64,000 nt of DNA. Source: Fomitopsis serialis. Its lineage: Eukaryota > Basidiomycota > Agaricomycetes > Polyporales > Fomitopsidaceae. A model generated the notes under the pieces. That model did no database searches. It worked only from the letters and a program-made list of their open reading frames with translations, and was not told the origin of the DNA. The stretch is taken from assembly GCF_022376445.1 (NCBI RefSeq), contig NW_025954965.1:682001-746000 (forward strand), written 5' to 3'. The translations under genes were made by a program, and so were the position numbers. Positions 32,601-43,148 of this stretch are shown here, one piece after another; positions within the stretch are counted from its first letter, which is position 1, and each line of letters begins with the position of its first letter.

Positions 32601-33998
32601 ATGTCGCTCGCCACGAACTTGAAGAGCCTCCGACTCGGCGCCTGCTTCCGCACCGCGGCGTCGCTCCCGCGCGCACGGTTCTCCACCGCACGAGCGCTGT
32701 GCGCGGACTTGGACGCGTCGCCGCTCCAGCCGAGCAAGCAGAAGAGCAAGACGGGCACGCTCCCGCCGTACGGCCCCGTCGGCGTCGCGGCCGCGCTCGA
32801 GGCCCTGCCCGACCAACGTGAGTACCACTTTCCCAGCAGAGGTCTCACCGTCTGATGGGGCGACGCGCGCACGATACTTAGCGACGAAGGCCACGCTCTC
32901 TCGCACGAGTTCGCGCTGACGGACCGCGTCGCGCTCGTCTCGGGTGCGAACCGCGGGTTGGGCCTCGAGATGGCGAGCGCTCTCGCGGAGGCGGGCGCAC
33001 GCGCGGTGTACTGCGTCGACCTGCCCAAGGAGCCCGGGCCGGAGTGGGCGAAGGTGCAGGAGTACCTGGCAGGATGACGGGCCTGCAGAGCGAGGCGCGC
33101 TTGGAGTACGTCTCTGCGGACGTGACGGATCAGGTGCGTTTGTGGCTTGCAATGTGAGAGAGTACGGGCGGCTGATGCAGTCGGTCGGTCGGTAGGAGGC
33201 GATCTGGAAGGTGGGCGAGATGATTGGCGATCGGGAGGGGCGGATGGACGCGTGCATCGCTGCTGCTGGTATCCTCAGGCCGCATACGGACTGTCTGCAG
33301 TATCCGGCGAAGCAGTTCCAGGAGGTGAGCTTGATCTGTACAGAGCAATCACCGTCCGCCAAGATCTGACGCGGTATTAGGTTATGAACGTGAACGTAAA
33401 CGGCGTGCTGTTCACGGCGCAGGCGGCTGGAAGGCAGATGCGACGGTTCGGCAACGGAGGGAGCATTACTCTGATCGCAAGCATGAGCGGCTCGATTACG
33501 AACAGGGTACGTACCATTCACAAGCAACTGTGCTTGGCCTAACGGATCGCAACACTACAGGGGGAGCGCTGGGTGTCATACAACACCTCGAAATCCGCCG
33601 TCCTGCAGATGGCACGGAGCATGGCGTGCGAGCTGGGCCCAGAACGCATCAGGGTGAATACGCTTAGTCCTGGACACATCTACACACAGTGCGTATCAGT
33701 GCCAGACGTGTCGTGCGGTTTGACATCCCTAACATGTCCGTGACGCACTCTACACAGCATGACCGCCCAGGTCGTGGACAAGGACCCAGGGCTGGTGGAC
33801 AAGTGGTCGGACTTGAACCCCATGGGGCGGATCGGGCGACCCGACGAGCTGAGGGGTGTGGTGACTTGGCTGGCGAGCGATGCGAGCACGTTCTGCACAG
33901 GTAGCGAGTGAGTACCACTCATTCTATGTGGTTGTGAGCCAGGGCTGTGCTTACTTCGCGGCAGCATAATTGTAGACGGTGGTCACCGGGCATGGTAG
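32601..33998 (+). CDS. Short-chain dehydrogenase, arabinitol 2-dehydrogenase-like, copy 1
   Basis: A classical SDR that probably oxidises or reduces a polyol/ketose with NAD(P). The first 60 residues are Arg/Ser/Ala-rich without acids (MSLATNLKSLRLGACFR), which suggests a mitochondrial presequence. The Rossmann motif is VALVSGANRGLGLEMA (cofactor loop TGxxxGxG type). Then follow GRMDACIAAAGIL (NNAG equivalent), NGGSITLIASMSGS (catalytic Ser), VSYNTSKSAVLQMARS (Tyr-x-x-x-Lys), RIRVNTLSPGHIYT and the C-terminal WLASDASTFCTGSE, ending DGGHRAW. About six introns fit. One base appears missing near 33069 (ARM of the EYLARM motif), and the first splice near 32820-32880 also looks one base out. It is a paralogue of the gene at 61.8-63.2 kb. 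Confidence 0.85.
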
Positions 33999-34871
33999 AC
34001 GACATGAGTGTCATTTCTTTTGGGGGTCAACTGGGTTTTACGATGGGTCGTTGTTATCACTGGTCGTTGTTGTCATATCTGCTGTACCTTTAGACGCACA
34101 GTACACTTGGGTAGATCAGCTTGCGCTTTGTTCTCTACGGCGTACTGGAGGACGGGGAAACGTCGGCATTTCTCGCGCGACTTGTGCGTCGGGCAACTCG
34201 GGGCAGGGAGCCAATCAGATTGCGGTGAATCGCACAGCAGCGGAGCAAGGGCAACGGTAACCGGATGGGTGCGTCCAGTGCGTCCTCCCTCCCGACACGA
34301 ATGTCTTGGGGGCCGCGACGACGAGCGTATACGACAGCGTGACTTTCTGTAGCACGGAGAAGTCGCTCGCGGGCAGGGTAATGGAGTATGTGTGGAGGGA
34401 AGATTGAGTTGACTGATAGTGTTCCTGGACAGACGTGCGCAGTGGGCAGCAGCGGAAGCTCTCGGAGGGACTGCGGCTGAGCGTGGGCTGCGGGTGGCCG
34501 CGGCGGCGAGGACGACGCAGACTGTGTTCCGCCATGCGCGCGACGCGGCAGGTGCGTGACTCGGAGGTGTGTCTGAACATCTGGAGCAGAGACTGCGCTG
34601 GCGGAGGCCGCAGAAGACGGGGCGGTGGAGCGGGCGGTGAGCAGGGGTGACGCAGTGACAACGTGACGGACGCGTGACCGGGCGCGGTATGTGTCACGAT
34701 CGATCGAGATTGGCTGCGGGAGCTGCGCAGTTGTCCGCAGGCCGCAGACGGGCGATCCTGCAGCACACTCAACCCACCGCAGCAGCTGCGTCTCCTCCTT
34801 TCCTTCTCTCCCCCGCCTCACTCTCCTTCACCGTCGTCGCCGGCAGCCCCCTCGCTGTCGCCCTCACCACC
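33999..34871. other. Intergenic region upstream of the EST1/SMG6-like gene
   Basis: The 873 bases lie between tandem genes. The largest frame is on the minus strand (34135-34821, 228 codons) and is a low-complexity Ser/Arg/Pro sequence without a domain. The final 100 bases are C/T-rich, as expected for a fungal 5' leader before the ATG at 34872. Confidence 0.45.
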
Positions 34872-37800
34872 ATGTCCGACTCGCTGCAGCCATCCCCCGC
34901 GCCGCCCCCCGCAGGCCGGCGCAACCCACAGATCTCGCAGACAAATTTGTCGCGTTCCAGCGCAGGCATGCCGCGTACGTAGCTCCGTAGTATTTATTTC
35001 GCATGCACCACTGACCCGCCGCGACTGCGCTCGCAGTGTAACAAAACGAGCCGACCGAACGCCCGCTCCCTCAGGCTCTTCTTCCACTCCCCGACCACCG
35101 CGCGCGCCCTCTCCTCGCGGATGCACGCCCCTCCACTATCACCCAACATTGTCGTCAACCAGACCTCGCCATCCGCGATGGAGGCCGATGCTGATGACTT
35201 TTCACGCCGTCTCAAGATTACCGCTGCCTCTTCTCCCCGTCCTTCACCCGACACCAGGCGGGCCCATCCTCCGGCAGCCCAGGCAAGCTCTACAACCCCA
35301 ATGCCGTCAGCCCGCGGCGAGTCATTCTCACCGCTGAGCCTGAAGGCATGTCGGACGCTGCGTCGAGCTCGTATGCTCCGCGGGGCCCCGCGCCACATGG
35401 GCCGCGCCAGGCTGCTCCCCAGTCCAGAGCGGCACCCGATTCACATAGACAACTCTTCGATCATCGTAAGGACGACCCCGTTCGTTTCCTCGCACGACCA
35501 CAAGCATCACCCAACGTCGCCGCCAATCGCCCACATGCAGACCGTCCCACGCCGACGCCCAAGTCCTCTGGAGACGTCTCTGCTTCATCTACCTCCTCCG
35601 CTTCCTATGCACACTCCACCCTCTCTTCGAACTTCACTCTTCATCAGCAACCACCGACTCCTCTGCCCCCTCGGGCTGTTTGAGAACCCAATGCGCGACG
35701 GTCGGAGGATAGCTCGTCGAGCACAAATGCGTTCTCGATGCAGCTCAAGAAACTCTACCGGGCCATTACTGCACTCGAGCAGAAAATCCTCGGTGAGCAG
35801 CGCGATAAGGACGCGGATGACGAGGGCGATCGGAATCCGCAAACGGTCGGTATTCTTGTCAAGGGACGCCCTGGCCGGCGGGGGGCTTGGCAGGGGGGTA
35901 GAGGTGAGAGGAGGCGAAGACGAAACGGAGAAGTGGAAACGTCTCTTGGTCGATCATAAGGAGTGCGTACATTTGATTTCAAATTCCTCGCCCGCGTGTC
36001 GCTAACTAATTTGTAGGCTCGCGGAGAAAGTGCAAAACCTTCTTACGCTCACGCTAGCACCCACTGTCCCGGCGTCGTTGCGCAACATCCCTACCAAGTA
36101 CAACCTCATCGCACGGCTATGGGCGCACGCCTTCCATCGCCTTCTCGAGTCCTTCCGGCAAGCCGCCTCGCCACCAAATAACTCCCTCGCTGCTCTGGAA
36201 TATCTGCAGGTAAATGTCATACTCGACCTGATTAGGCATGGTGGCTAATCTTCTCTCGCGTGACAGGACTTCATATACTACGCATACACTTTCTATTGTG
36301 CTCTTCTCGAGGAGCACAATCTGTCCGACTTCCGAAGTGGATGGGTCGAGGCCCTCGGCGACCTCTCGCGCTACCAGATGGCGTACTGCGCGCTCGTCGA
36401 GAAGCAGCAGACCGCCGCCTCAGCCACACTCTCCTCCGCTCCTGGGCCCTCGCCGATGGCTCTCCTCACCAACCCTACGGGCGCCGACTCCCAGATCAAC
36501 ACGCCACGCCCGTCGTCGCCAGACGGCGGAGGGAACTCCGATCGTGCAGAGTTACGCGCACCGGCGGCGCCCGAGGCGCATGCGCGCATCGACGACTCGC
36601 CGCCTCCGTCGCCCGGACCTGCGGCGAGGCAGCTCCTCGATGTCCCCAGCGTCGGACTTGCCGCCGCGCGTGCGATGGAGCTCGTGCCGGAAAAGGAGCA
36701 CTGGAGGCAGGTCGCGCGTGACTGGTATGCGAAGGGCCTGGCGGGGACGCCTGGTGCTGGGAAGCTTCACCACCACATCGGGCTGCTCTGCAGGGAGAGG
36801 GACGGGAGCAGCGAAGAATTGCGAGGAATGTATCATTTCGTCAAGAGGTAGGTTGCTTCGCTTGTATATGGGGGCGTGATGCTGATCTGTATCTCTTTTA
36901 GCATGATCACTGTGCACCCGTACAGCACCTCCCGCGAGGCGATCCTCCAGGTCTGGTCACCAGCCGCCCAGACGCGCCGTCAAGGACCCGACGCCGATGT
37001 CGCCGACCTGTACACCCTCCTCCACGGGATGCTCTTCACCCACATCCAGATGGACGACTTCCGTGGTGTACTAGACCGCTTCGACGAGAAGCTAAATATC
37101 GAAGGTCAGTTATGTCTCAGTAAGCAGAGGTGAGTCAATGCTGACGGCTGTTCCCTCAGGCGGTGCAGTTGTCGAAGAGCGCGACTGGATTATGATGGCC
37201 GTCGTCAACCTTGGCGCCGTCCTCGAGTACGGGCGGCCCACTGCTGTCCTGCGGCGCGTCGCTGGCATCGGAGGTAGAGACGGCGTCGGCGCTCGCGCTG
37301 GCGCCAGCCCCGCCATGGCTGCGTCGTCCGCGGGCAGAGTCAAGCTCATGGCGAAGAGGGTCGAGGAAGACGACAAGAAGATGGACGTCGATGACGAGGA
37401 CGCCCCGCCGCGCAAGACCGATCGGAAGCTCGACGCCATGAGTATGTCGCCTGCGCTGTCCGAGGCTGCATCCAGCGGCCCGGAGATCCCGCCGTCCCTC
37501 AAACTTGGCATGCAGTTCGCCTTCTCGATGCTCGCGCACGCACTCAGGAAGCCGATGCGCAAGTCCTCGCCGTTCGCCCGCTCGACGCTCAACCCGTACA
37601 TCACCGTACTGCTCACTTTCCTTGCGACCGCCGTCAAGGACACACAGGCGCTGGCCGTCATGGAACGCTTCATCCCCTGGGAAGACCTCGCTGCATTCCT
37701 CACCGCGATCCCGCGCCGTGTCACGTACCGCGAGCAGCAGAAGGAGCGCAGCGACAGCGCGGTTCTGCTGACGAGCGGGTGCAAGCCCCTTCCGGAAGAC

Positions 37801-39079
37801 TGGTGCCTCCGTGGTCTTGGATGGGGCGGCAAGCGCGTGTACCCGATGGGCTTCTGGGGCAAGGAGTCGAACGGCGAGGACAGGAACGTCGAGGTGGACG
37901 TCCTGGACAAGAGCGAGGGCGGAGACGAGCTGGACGGTATCATCGAGGACGAGCGGGGCGAAAACGAGGCGGCGAACGAGCTCAGCAAGCGCTGGGTCCG
38001 CGTCGCGCGCGCTGGCCTCAAGATCGCGAAGCATGTGGGCGGGTTTGCGTACTACCCGGCTGCGAACGAGGAGCAGAGGGGCCAGTGGAAGGTCGAGGGA
38101 ATGCTTGCTGCAAAGGTCGAGAAGTGGCAAGAGGAGGAAAGGCGAGAGCGCGAGGAGGAAGAGCGGCGCCTCAGAGGTCGCCGGTGGGATGAAGACTCGA
38201 TGGATGTCGACGACGATGAGGGTCTCGCGGCGGAAGAGTCTACGGATGACAGCGAGGAGGACGAGAATGATACGCCCGAGATCAAGGCGCTGAAGGTATG
38301 TTCGGTCTCATGTTGGGCTAGCACAGGTGTTGATTGGTTTATTGTCAGGCTCGCCGGCGATATCTACAGTCTCTACTGGACTCATCTGCGCAGGGTCGTA
38401 CCTCCCCGTCGATTCCTCGACGCCGCCCTCGAGGCCCGCAATCTCACAAGCCAGCACGACCTCGCAGCTCCCTCCGGGTCGTCCCTGGCTACACTATCCT
38501 TGTCGTCGACACGAACATCCTTCTCTCTTCGCTGACAATCATCTCTTCTCTGGTCGAAAGCATGCAGTGGACAGTAGTAGTTCCTCTCCCCGTGATCATG
38601 GAGCTCGACGGCCTGTCGAGCAATGCGTCGGCACTCGGCGACGCTGCGACGTCCGCGCTAGATTATATCACCTCGCACATCCGCTCTCACTCGATGTCTC
38701 TCAAGGTGCAGACATCGAGGGGTAACTACCTCTCCTCCCTTAGCATCAGGACGGAGCAAGTCGACTTCGCCGGTGACGAGGCGTCTTGGGAACGGAATAT
38801 GGACGATCTGATCCTCCGCGCCGCAATCTGGCAGGACGAACATTGGATTGATCGCTCGCCCATGCTCCAGTCTGACGGCGTTTCGCGCGATACATCCGGT
38901 GCGGCCAAGGTGGTCTTGCTGAGCTTCGATCGCATGCGTAAGTTGTGCTATATGTCATCCGGAGACCGTGTCACTGACCGGTGTTATAATACCTTACAGT
39001 ACGTCTCAAAGCTCGCGCTCGACAGCTCAGCGCGGCGAACGAACAAGACATGGCATCGATCCTCGCACCCGGGCGATAG
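34872..39079 (+). CDS. EST1/SMG6-like protein with C-terminal PIN nuclease domain
   Basis: EST1/SMG6 proteins act at telomeres and in nonsense-mediated mRNA decay. The N-terminus (MSDSLQPSPAPPPAGRR) and next 250 residues are disordered and Ser/Pro-rich. The EST1 14-3-3-like region follows: FSMQLKKLYRAITALEQKIL, NLLTLTLAPTVPASLRNIPT, KYNLIARLWAHAFHRLLES, DFIYYAYTFYCALLEEH and WVEALGDLSRYQMAY. Then come the TPR-rich DNA/RNA-binding part (EKEHWRQVARDWYAKG, KLHHHIGLLCRERDG), an acidic linker near 38200, and a PIN domain: YTILVVDTNILLSSLTIISS, VVPLPVIMELDGLSSNA, DDLILRAAIW and VVLLSFDRM. The last exon gives LRLKARARQLSAANEQDMA. The frame is disturbed between about 35,040 and 35,920 (in-frame TGA near 35,682 and a shift in G-runs near 35,870-35,900). 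The first exon joins the rest only approximately. Confidence 0.83.
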
Positions 39080-41430
39080 AGCCACGAGTGCGAGTGCATT
39101 GCGATGCCTCTATAGAGTTCACTGCACAGTCCATCGTCGAATGACGATTCGGACACACTTCTGAGGTGCGCTTCCGGCCCCCATGTCCAGCCGCGATACT
39201 CTGCCCGCGACGGATCGGTGGTCTACTCGGTAACATCCTCTTACCTTACCCACGCCCGTCCGCGATCGGCGCAACCTACCAGCGCCACTCAGAACGCCTA
39301 CTTGCCTGAAACCCATTGGGATCTATGGGGTACACGTACACTGGACATTCCGGTCGGAACAGTCATTCCTTATCGCATCGCCGTATTTATCTTGTCTTTG
39401 TATCGGGATATTGGCACAGCCTCGGTACTGTACTCATGATACCCTTGCATCTGTCTCTTCGCATCGGCTTGTCGTATCCCCTAATAGCATTGTATCCAAA
39501 TAGCACCCATCGAATCACAGCTTCTTGCATCACCTTTCTCCGCGCCCTTGGTGGTGTGCGTGCTGACCGGACAATCGAACCGGTACCAAGGTGGCGGTGG
39601 CGGCCAAGGTGAGTCGTCCTTCGAGCGTTCCGTTTTCAATGGGTTTTGATACTGGAAAGGCTAGTCACCTCGGGATCGAATACAGCCGCTTCGTGCTGAA
39701 GTATCCGAGCGTTGAAAGGCTGGAGTTAGGTCGCCGGATGTATGCAATTGCGTCAGACGAGGCGGTTGACATTGTTCTCATAGCGTCTGCACGCCGACTT
39801 GTGGCCCCTTCGGCCCTCGCCATCGCCGTACTCTGCTGTCTCACAGTACCCTAGAAGACTCCCCGTGTGGCCGCACAGGAATCTCCATGAAAGCGAGAGC
39901 GATTCGCCCGTATTTGCCCATGTCAAGCCAGGTCGACCCAGTGTCGAGCGTGCAACACCAGCGCCTACCTGAACGACACTTGCCGAAGTCCAAAAGCGGA
40001 ACCACTCTCCTATACAAGATTGTCTGGCACCGGAACGCTCGACGGAGCAACCATTTCCGCCGGAGCTTGAGCTATCTGCATGACGGTTGTTCTAGCATGG
40101 ACGCCGCGATCGTTCAGAACTGTTTGCTATGGACACAATAGGGGCTCTCTGTCAATCTCCGACTCAGATGCCCCTCCATTGTCTGATCTGCTACGGAACC
40201 CCTCACTTGGACATCTCCATTCGGCGTGGAACTCGACCTTCGCGCTCACGAGTCACTCGAACAATACTTCCCGGGTGCACCGGAGTGGCATGGCGCTCTC
40301 CTGTCTTAGTGACGAGCGTTCTAGCATCCGATCCGATCATGGACCGTTGGTTGGTTTCGTCAAGGCTGTATATTGCCTAGCGGCAGCGAAATGAGGGTCT
40401 TGTATGGCTATAAAGCTAGCCAGTGTCTTGTGGTGAGCCGTCTCAACTGAGTCCCCACTCCTCAAATACCCGAGCCCGTCGCAATCATTGTGACTAGCGG
40501 TCTTCACCTGGCATTCTACACAGCATGCGCTCTCATACCAAGTTGTATGTGCATCCTGACCTCAAGCCGGAGGAGGGAGACGTGACCCTAGTCACTACGA
40601 TATGCCTCGTACTATCCCTTGCGCTCGCGGGCGCCATCTTCATCGTCGCGCTGTCGTGTCTGCTCTGGGATGACTGTCAATCATGTGTGTGTATAGTGGA
40701 TACCTCGCATCTTCTGACTTACCGACATGTGTCGTAGCGTACGGCCTCGTACTGGCTCATCGGGCTAGGTACCTGTCCGCGCAACAACTCCTGATTACGT
40801 GACTTTGGGATGCTTCGATTCACCACTGGCGGAGATATGTACGTGTTGCGCCTTCCGCAAGAATGCGTACCGAGATTCATTCAACTAATGTTTTGGTCTT
40901 TGTCTTAGTGTGCCATATCCATTGCGACGTATCCCATACCCCATTCGAATCCCTCTACATCGTCCATCGCTACCTGATCCTATACTGCAGGATCAGCTAC
41001 TGCGTATTCTTTTGCAAGCCTTCGCTTTGCCAACGCTTGAAGGACCGACACTTTAACTTATCACTCACTACCATACAACTGTTCGTCTAGGTTCGAATTC
41101 GTCTGTCCCATGTAGCATTAACACTCAGGGTCCTCCCAATATTGAACGTGTATCACATTCGCATATGCAAATCCTTGTACATCAGCGTCAGCTATCGCCG
41201 TTGCGGTACCTGGGCAACGGCTCTGAGGGATCTGGGGCCCAGAACGTTCCTTAGCACGAGTCGGACAACGTGGACAAACCGGCCTCCAAGTTTTCCGATC
41301 GATTCACTCAACAAACGGAGGAGGCGGAGAGACGAATACCGAGCATCGATAGCCTGCCCGCTTGTGGTATACAGATGTTTCTATTTTGTTACAGACTTCC
41401 ACCCACGCCGCTGCACACCCCAGATGATGT
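39080..41430. other. 2.3-kb gene-poor stretch
   Basis: This lies between the EST1/SMG6-like and NDK stops. Frames of 60-120 codons occur on both strands without recognisable domains. One short protein-like segment (TSPFGVELDLRAHESLEQYF near 40,215) is followed by stops, and one small candidate gene is listed separately at 40,525. No transposon proteins or long repeats were seen. Confidence 0.45.
40525..40802 (+). CDS. Candidate small single-pass membrane protein
   Basis: Two exons would give about 74 residues. Exon 1 encodes MRSHTKLYVHPDLKPEEGD followed by a strong hydrophobic helix (TTICLVLSLALAGAIFIVAL) and an acidic WDDC end. A donor gtgtgt at about 40687 and an acceptor ending cgtag at 40738 join in frame to an exon reading YGLVLAHRARYLSAQQLLIT, with TGA at 40800-40802. 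It has no known family. It could be chance, or the remnant of a larger membrane protein. Confidence 0.3.
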
Positions 41431-42113
41431 TTACTCGAAGACCCACTGAGCGAGGTCGTGGTTGTACTGCACGATGCCCTCAGGGAACCAGCTGTCCCAA
41501 GCGACGATGATTAGTAAATAAGTTCGGACGAAGAACTGCGGTGACTTACAGAGCGATCTCCTTCTCGGCGCTCTCGACGGCGTCCGAGCCGTGGCAGATG
41601 TTGCGACCGACAGCCAGAGCGAAGTCACCACGGATGGTACCTAGAAACACGAGGTTAGGTGGCACAGACAACCGGCGGCGGAGTAGCATACCAGGAGCAG
41701 AGGCAAGCGGGTTGGTCGCGCCAAGCATGGCACGGCCAGTCTTGACAGCGTCAAGGCCCTCCCAGACCATGGCAACAACAGGGCCGGAGGCCATGTACTT
41801 GATCAAGCCAGGGAAGAAAGGCTTGCCCTTAAGGTCAGCGTAGTCTGGTAAGAGACAAAGGCTCAGCGTGCGTGCTAGATATTCACAATTCAACGCTTAC
41901 GCTTCTCAAGGTGCTCGGGGGTGGCGTGCACGAGCTTGAGAGCAATGAGCTTGAACCCACGCTGCTCGAAGCGGCCGATGATGTTGCCGACAAGACCCCG
42001 CTGGACACCGTCGGGCTGCGCGCGGTAAATGATCAGCGTCTGCCGTACGACGCGGCGGTGGGGGGCAGACACACCTTGACCATGATGTAGGTGCGCTCCT
42101 TGATGCTGGCCAT
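41431..42113 (-). CDS. NDK1: Nucleoside diphosphate kinase
   Basis: The enzyme transfers phosphate from ATP to other nucleoside diphosphates through a phospho-histidine. The protein starts [13 protein letters not shown], then [20 protein letters not shown] after a 55-base intron. It continues [57 protein letters not shown] and [20 protein letters not shown]. The catalytic motif is [20 protein letters not shown] with the active His in CHGSD, and the end is [11 protein letters not shown]. About 150 residues, normal length. Four introns, all in frame. A TATA element (42195-42200) lies 82 bases upstream. The gene is divergent from QCR7. Confidence 0.95.
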
Positions 42114-42339
42114 TGCGAATGCTCGGTCTGTGGAGGGCGAGGGAGATGGCAGATGGATAGACAAGGTCTGAGGAGGAAAGGCCTGGCGGCGCGTTTTATA
42201 GCAGCCTTTCATCGCTGCCAAATCGGGCAATCAAAGTATCAAGCCGCAGCCACCGGAGCCAAACAAGGCCACACACCGCTCGGGCACTCTCGTCACCAAG
42301 GCCGGCGCCGGGTAAGGCTCGACTTCAGACACTCTCGCC
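42114..42339. promoter_or_regulatory. Shared divergent promoter of NDK and QCR7
   Basis: A 226-base gap lies between two divergent starts. It contains a TATAAA element on the minus strand for NDK (listed separately) and a G/C-rich half on the QCR7 side with no TATA box. Confidence 0.5.
42195..42200 (-). promoter_or_regulatory. TATA box of NDK
   Basis: TATAAA on the minus strand (context gctataaaacgc), 82 bases before the NDK ATG at 42113. Confidence 0.55.
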
Positions 42340-42885
42340 ATGGTGCTCAGCAACCCCCTCGGTCCTTCTCTCGCCCCTGCTATTCTTAAGAGCAGGGGGC
42401 TATACAGATACGTGAAGCCCTTCGCCGATTGGTACGCTGGCCTGTCTGGCTACAGGAAGGTCGGCTACAAATACGATGACTTGCGTGCGTGACAAGTCGC
42501 TTGTCTGGGTTGAGCAAATAAGCTGACCGGTCTGAACGGTAGTCGTTGAGGAGCGTGACGACGTACAGAGGGTTGGATATATTCGTACAGAACGTCTTAT
42601 ATGACACTGACATTTCTACCTAGGCTTTGACGCGCTTGACTCCTCGCGAGGCATACGACCGCCAGTTCCGGTTGAAGCGGGCTTCACACTGCAGTGTCCT
42701 CCACGATGTCCTTCCCAAGGAGCAGTGGACAAAGCCCGAAGAGGTAAGTGGTGGCCTGCCTGTATCCTTCACGTACACTCATCTGCCTTCAGGATGTCCG
42801 CTACCTCAAACCCCACGTAGAAAGCGTAGAGAAGGAGGCGCTCGAGAGAAGGGCCTGGGACAACATGGTTCTCTCCAAGAAGTAA
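42340..42885 (+). CDS. QCR7: Cytochrome bc1 complex subunit 7 (QCR7/UQCRB)
   Basis: QCR7 is a matrix-side subunit of respiratory complex III. It begins MVLSNPLGPSLAPAILKSRG, continues RYVKPFADWYAGLSGYRKVG and YKYDDL, then LVEERDDVQR, ALTRLTPREAYDRQFRLKRA, VLPKEQWTKPEEDVRYLKPH and ends RRAWDNMVLSKK. The YKYDDL and WTKPEED motifs are diagnostic. Introns fit at about 42485-42541, 42572-42624 and 42742-42792. Length of about 125 residues is normal. No frame break was seen. Confidence 0.93.
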
Positions 42886-43148
42886 ATGGCACTACTCGCG
42901 CGTGCCTGCTCACGGGAGCCATGCTCCGCTGCAATCCGGACCCATAGACCTGCACCTCTACATTTGTATAATGCGCGGGTCTAATGCGATCCTCTTCGAA
43001 GCATTGACGACATCTGAGATCAACATGCGACACGTTCAGGTGCACATCAATTTCGTCTAGCTTTTGGATTATGCCGAAAATACAGAATTACATTTGCCTC
43101 ACATCTTCCGAATGACCTCGTTCACCCGAGAACCGCTCAGCTCATCCT

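Noticed and set aside
32589..33527. 312-codon minus-strand frame
   Set aside because: Antisense shadow of the SDR copy 1 exons; sequence is Arg-rich and without domain.
34135..34821. 228-codon minus-strand frame
   Set aside because: Low-complexity Ser/Arg/Pro composition, no domain, and it lies in the presumed promoter and leader of the next gene.
37156..38130. Long minus-strand frame of 324 codons
   Set aside because: It runs exactly opposite the EST1/SMG6-like exon, which matches family motifs; high GC at third positions makes the antisense frame open.
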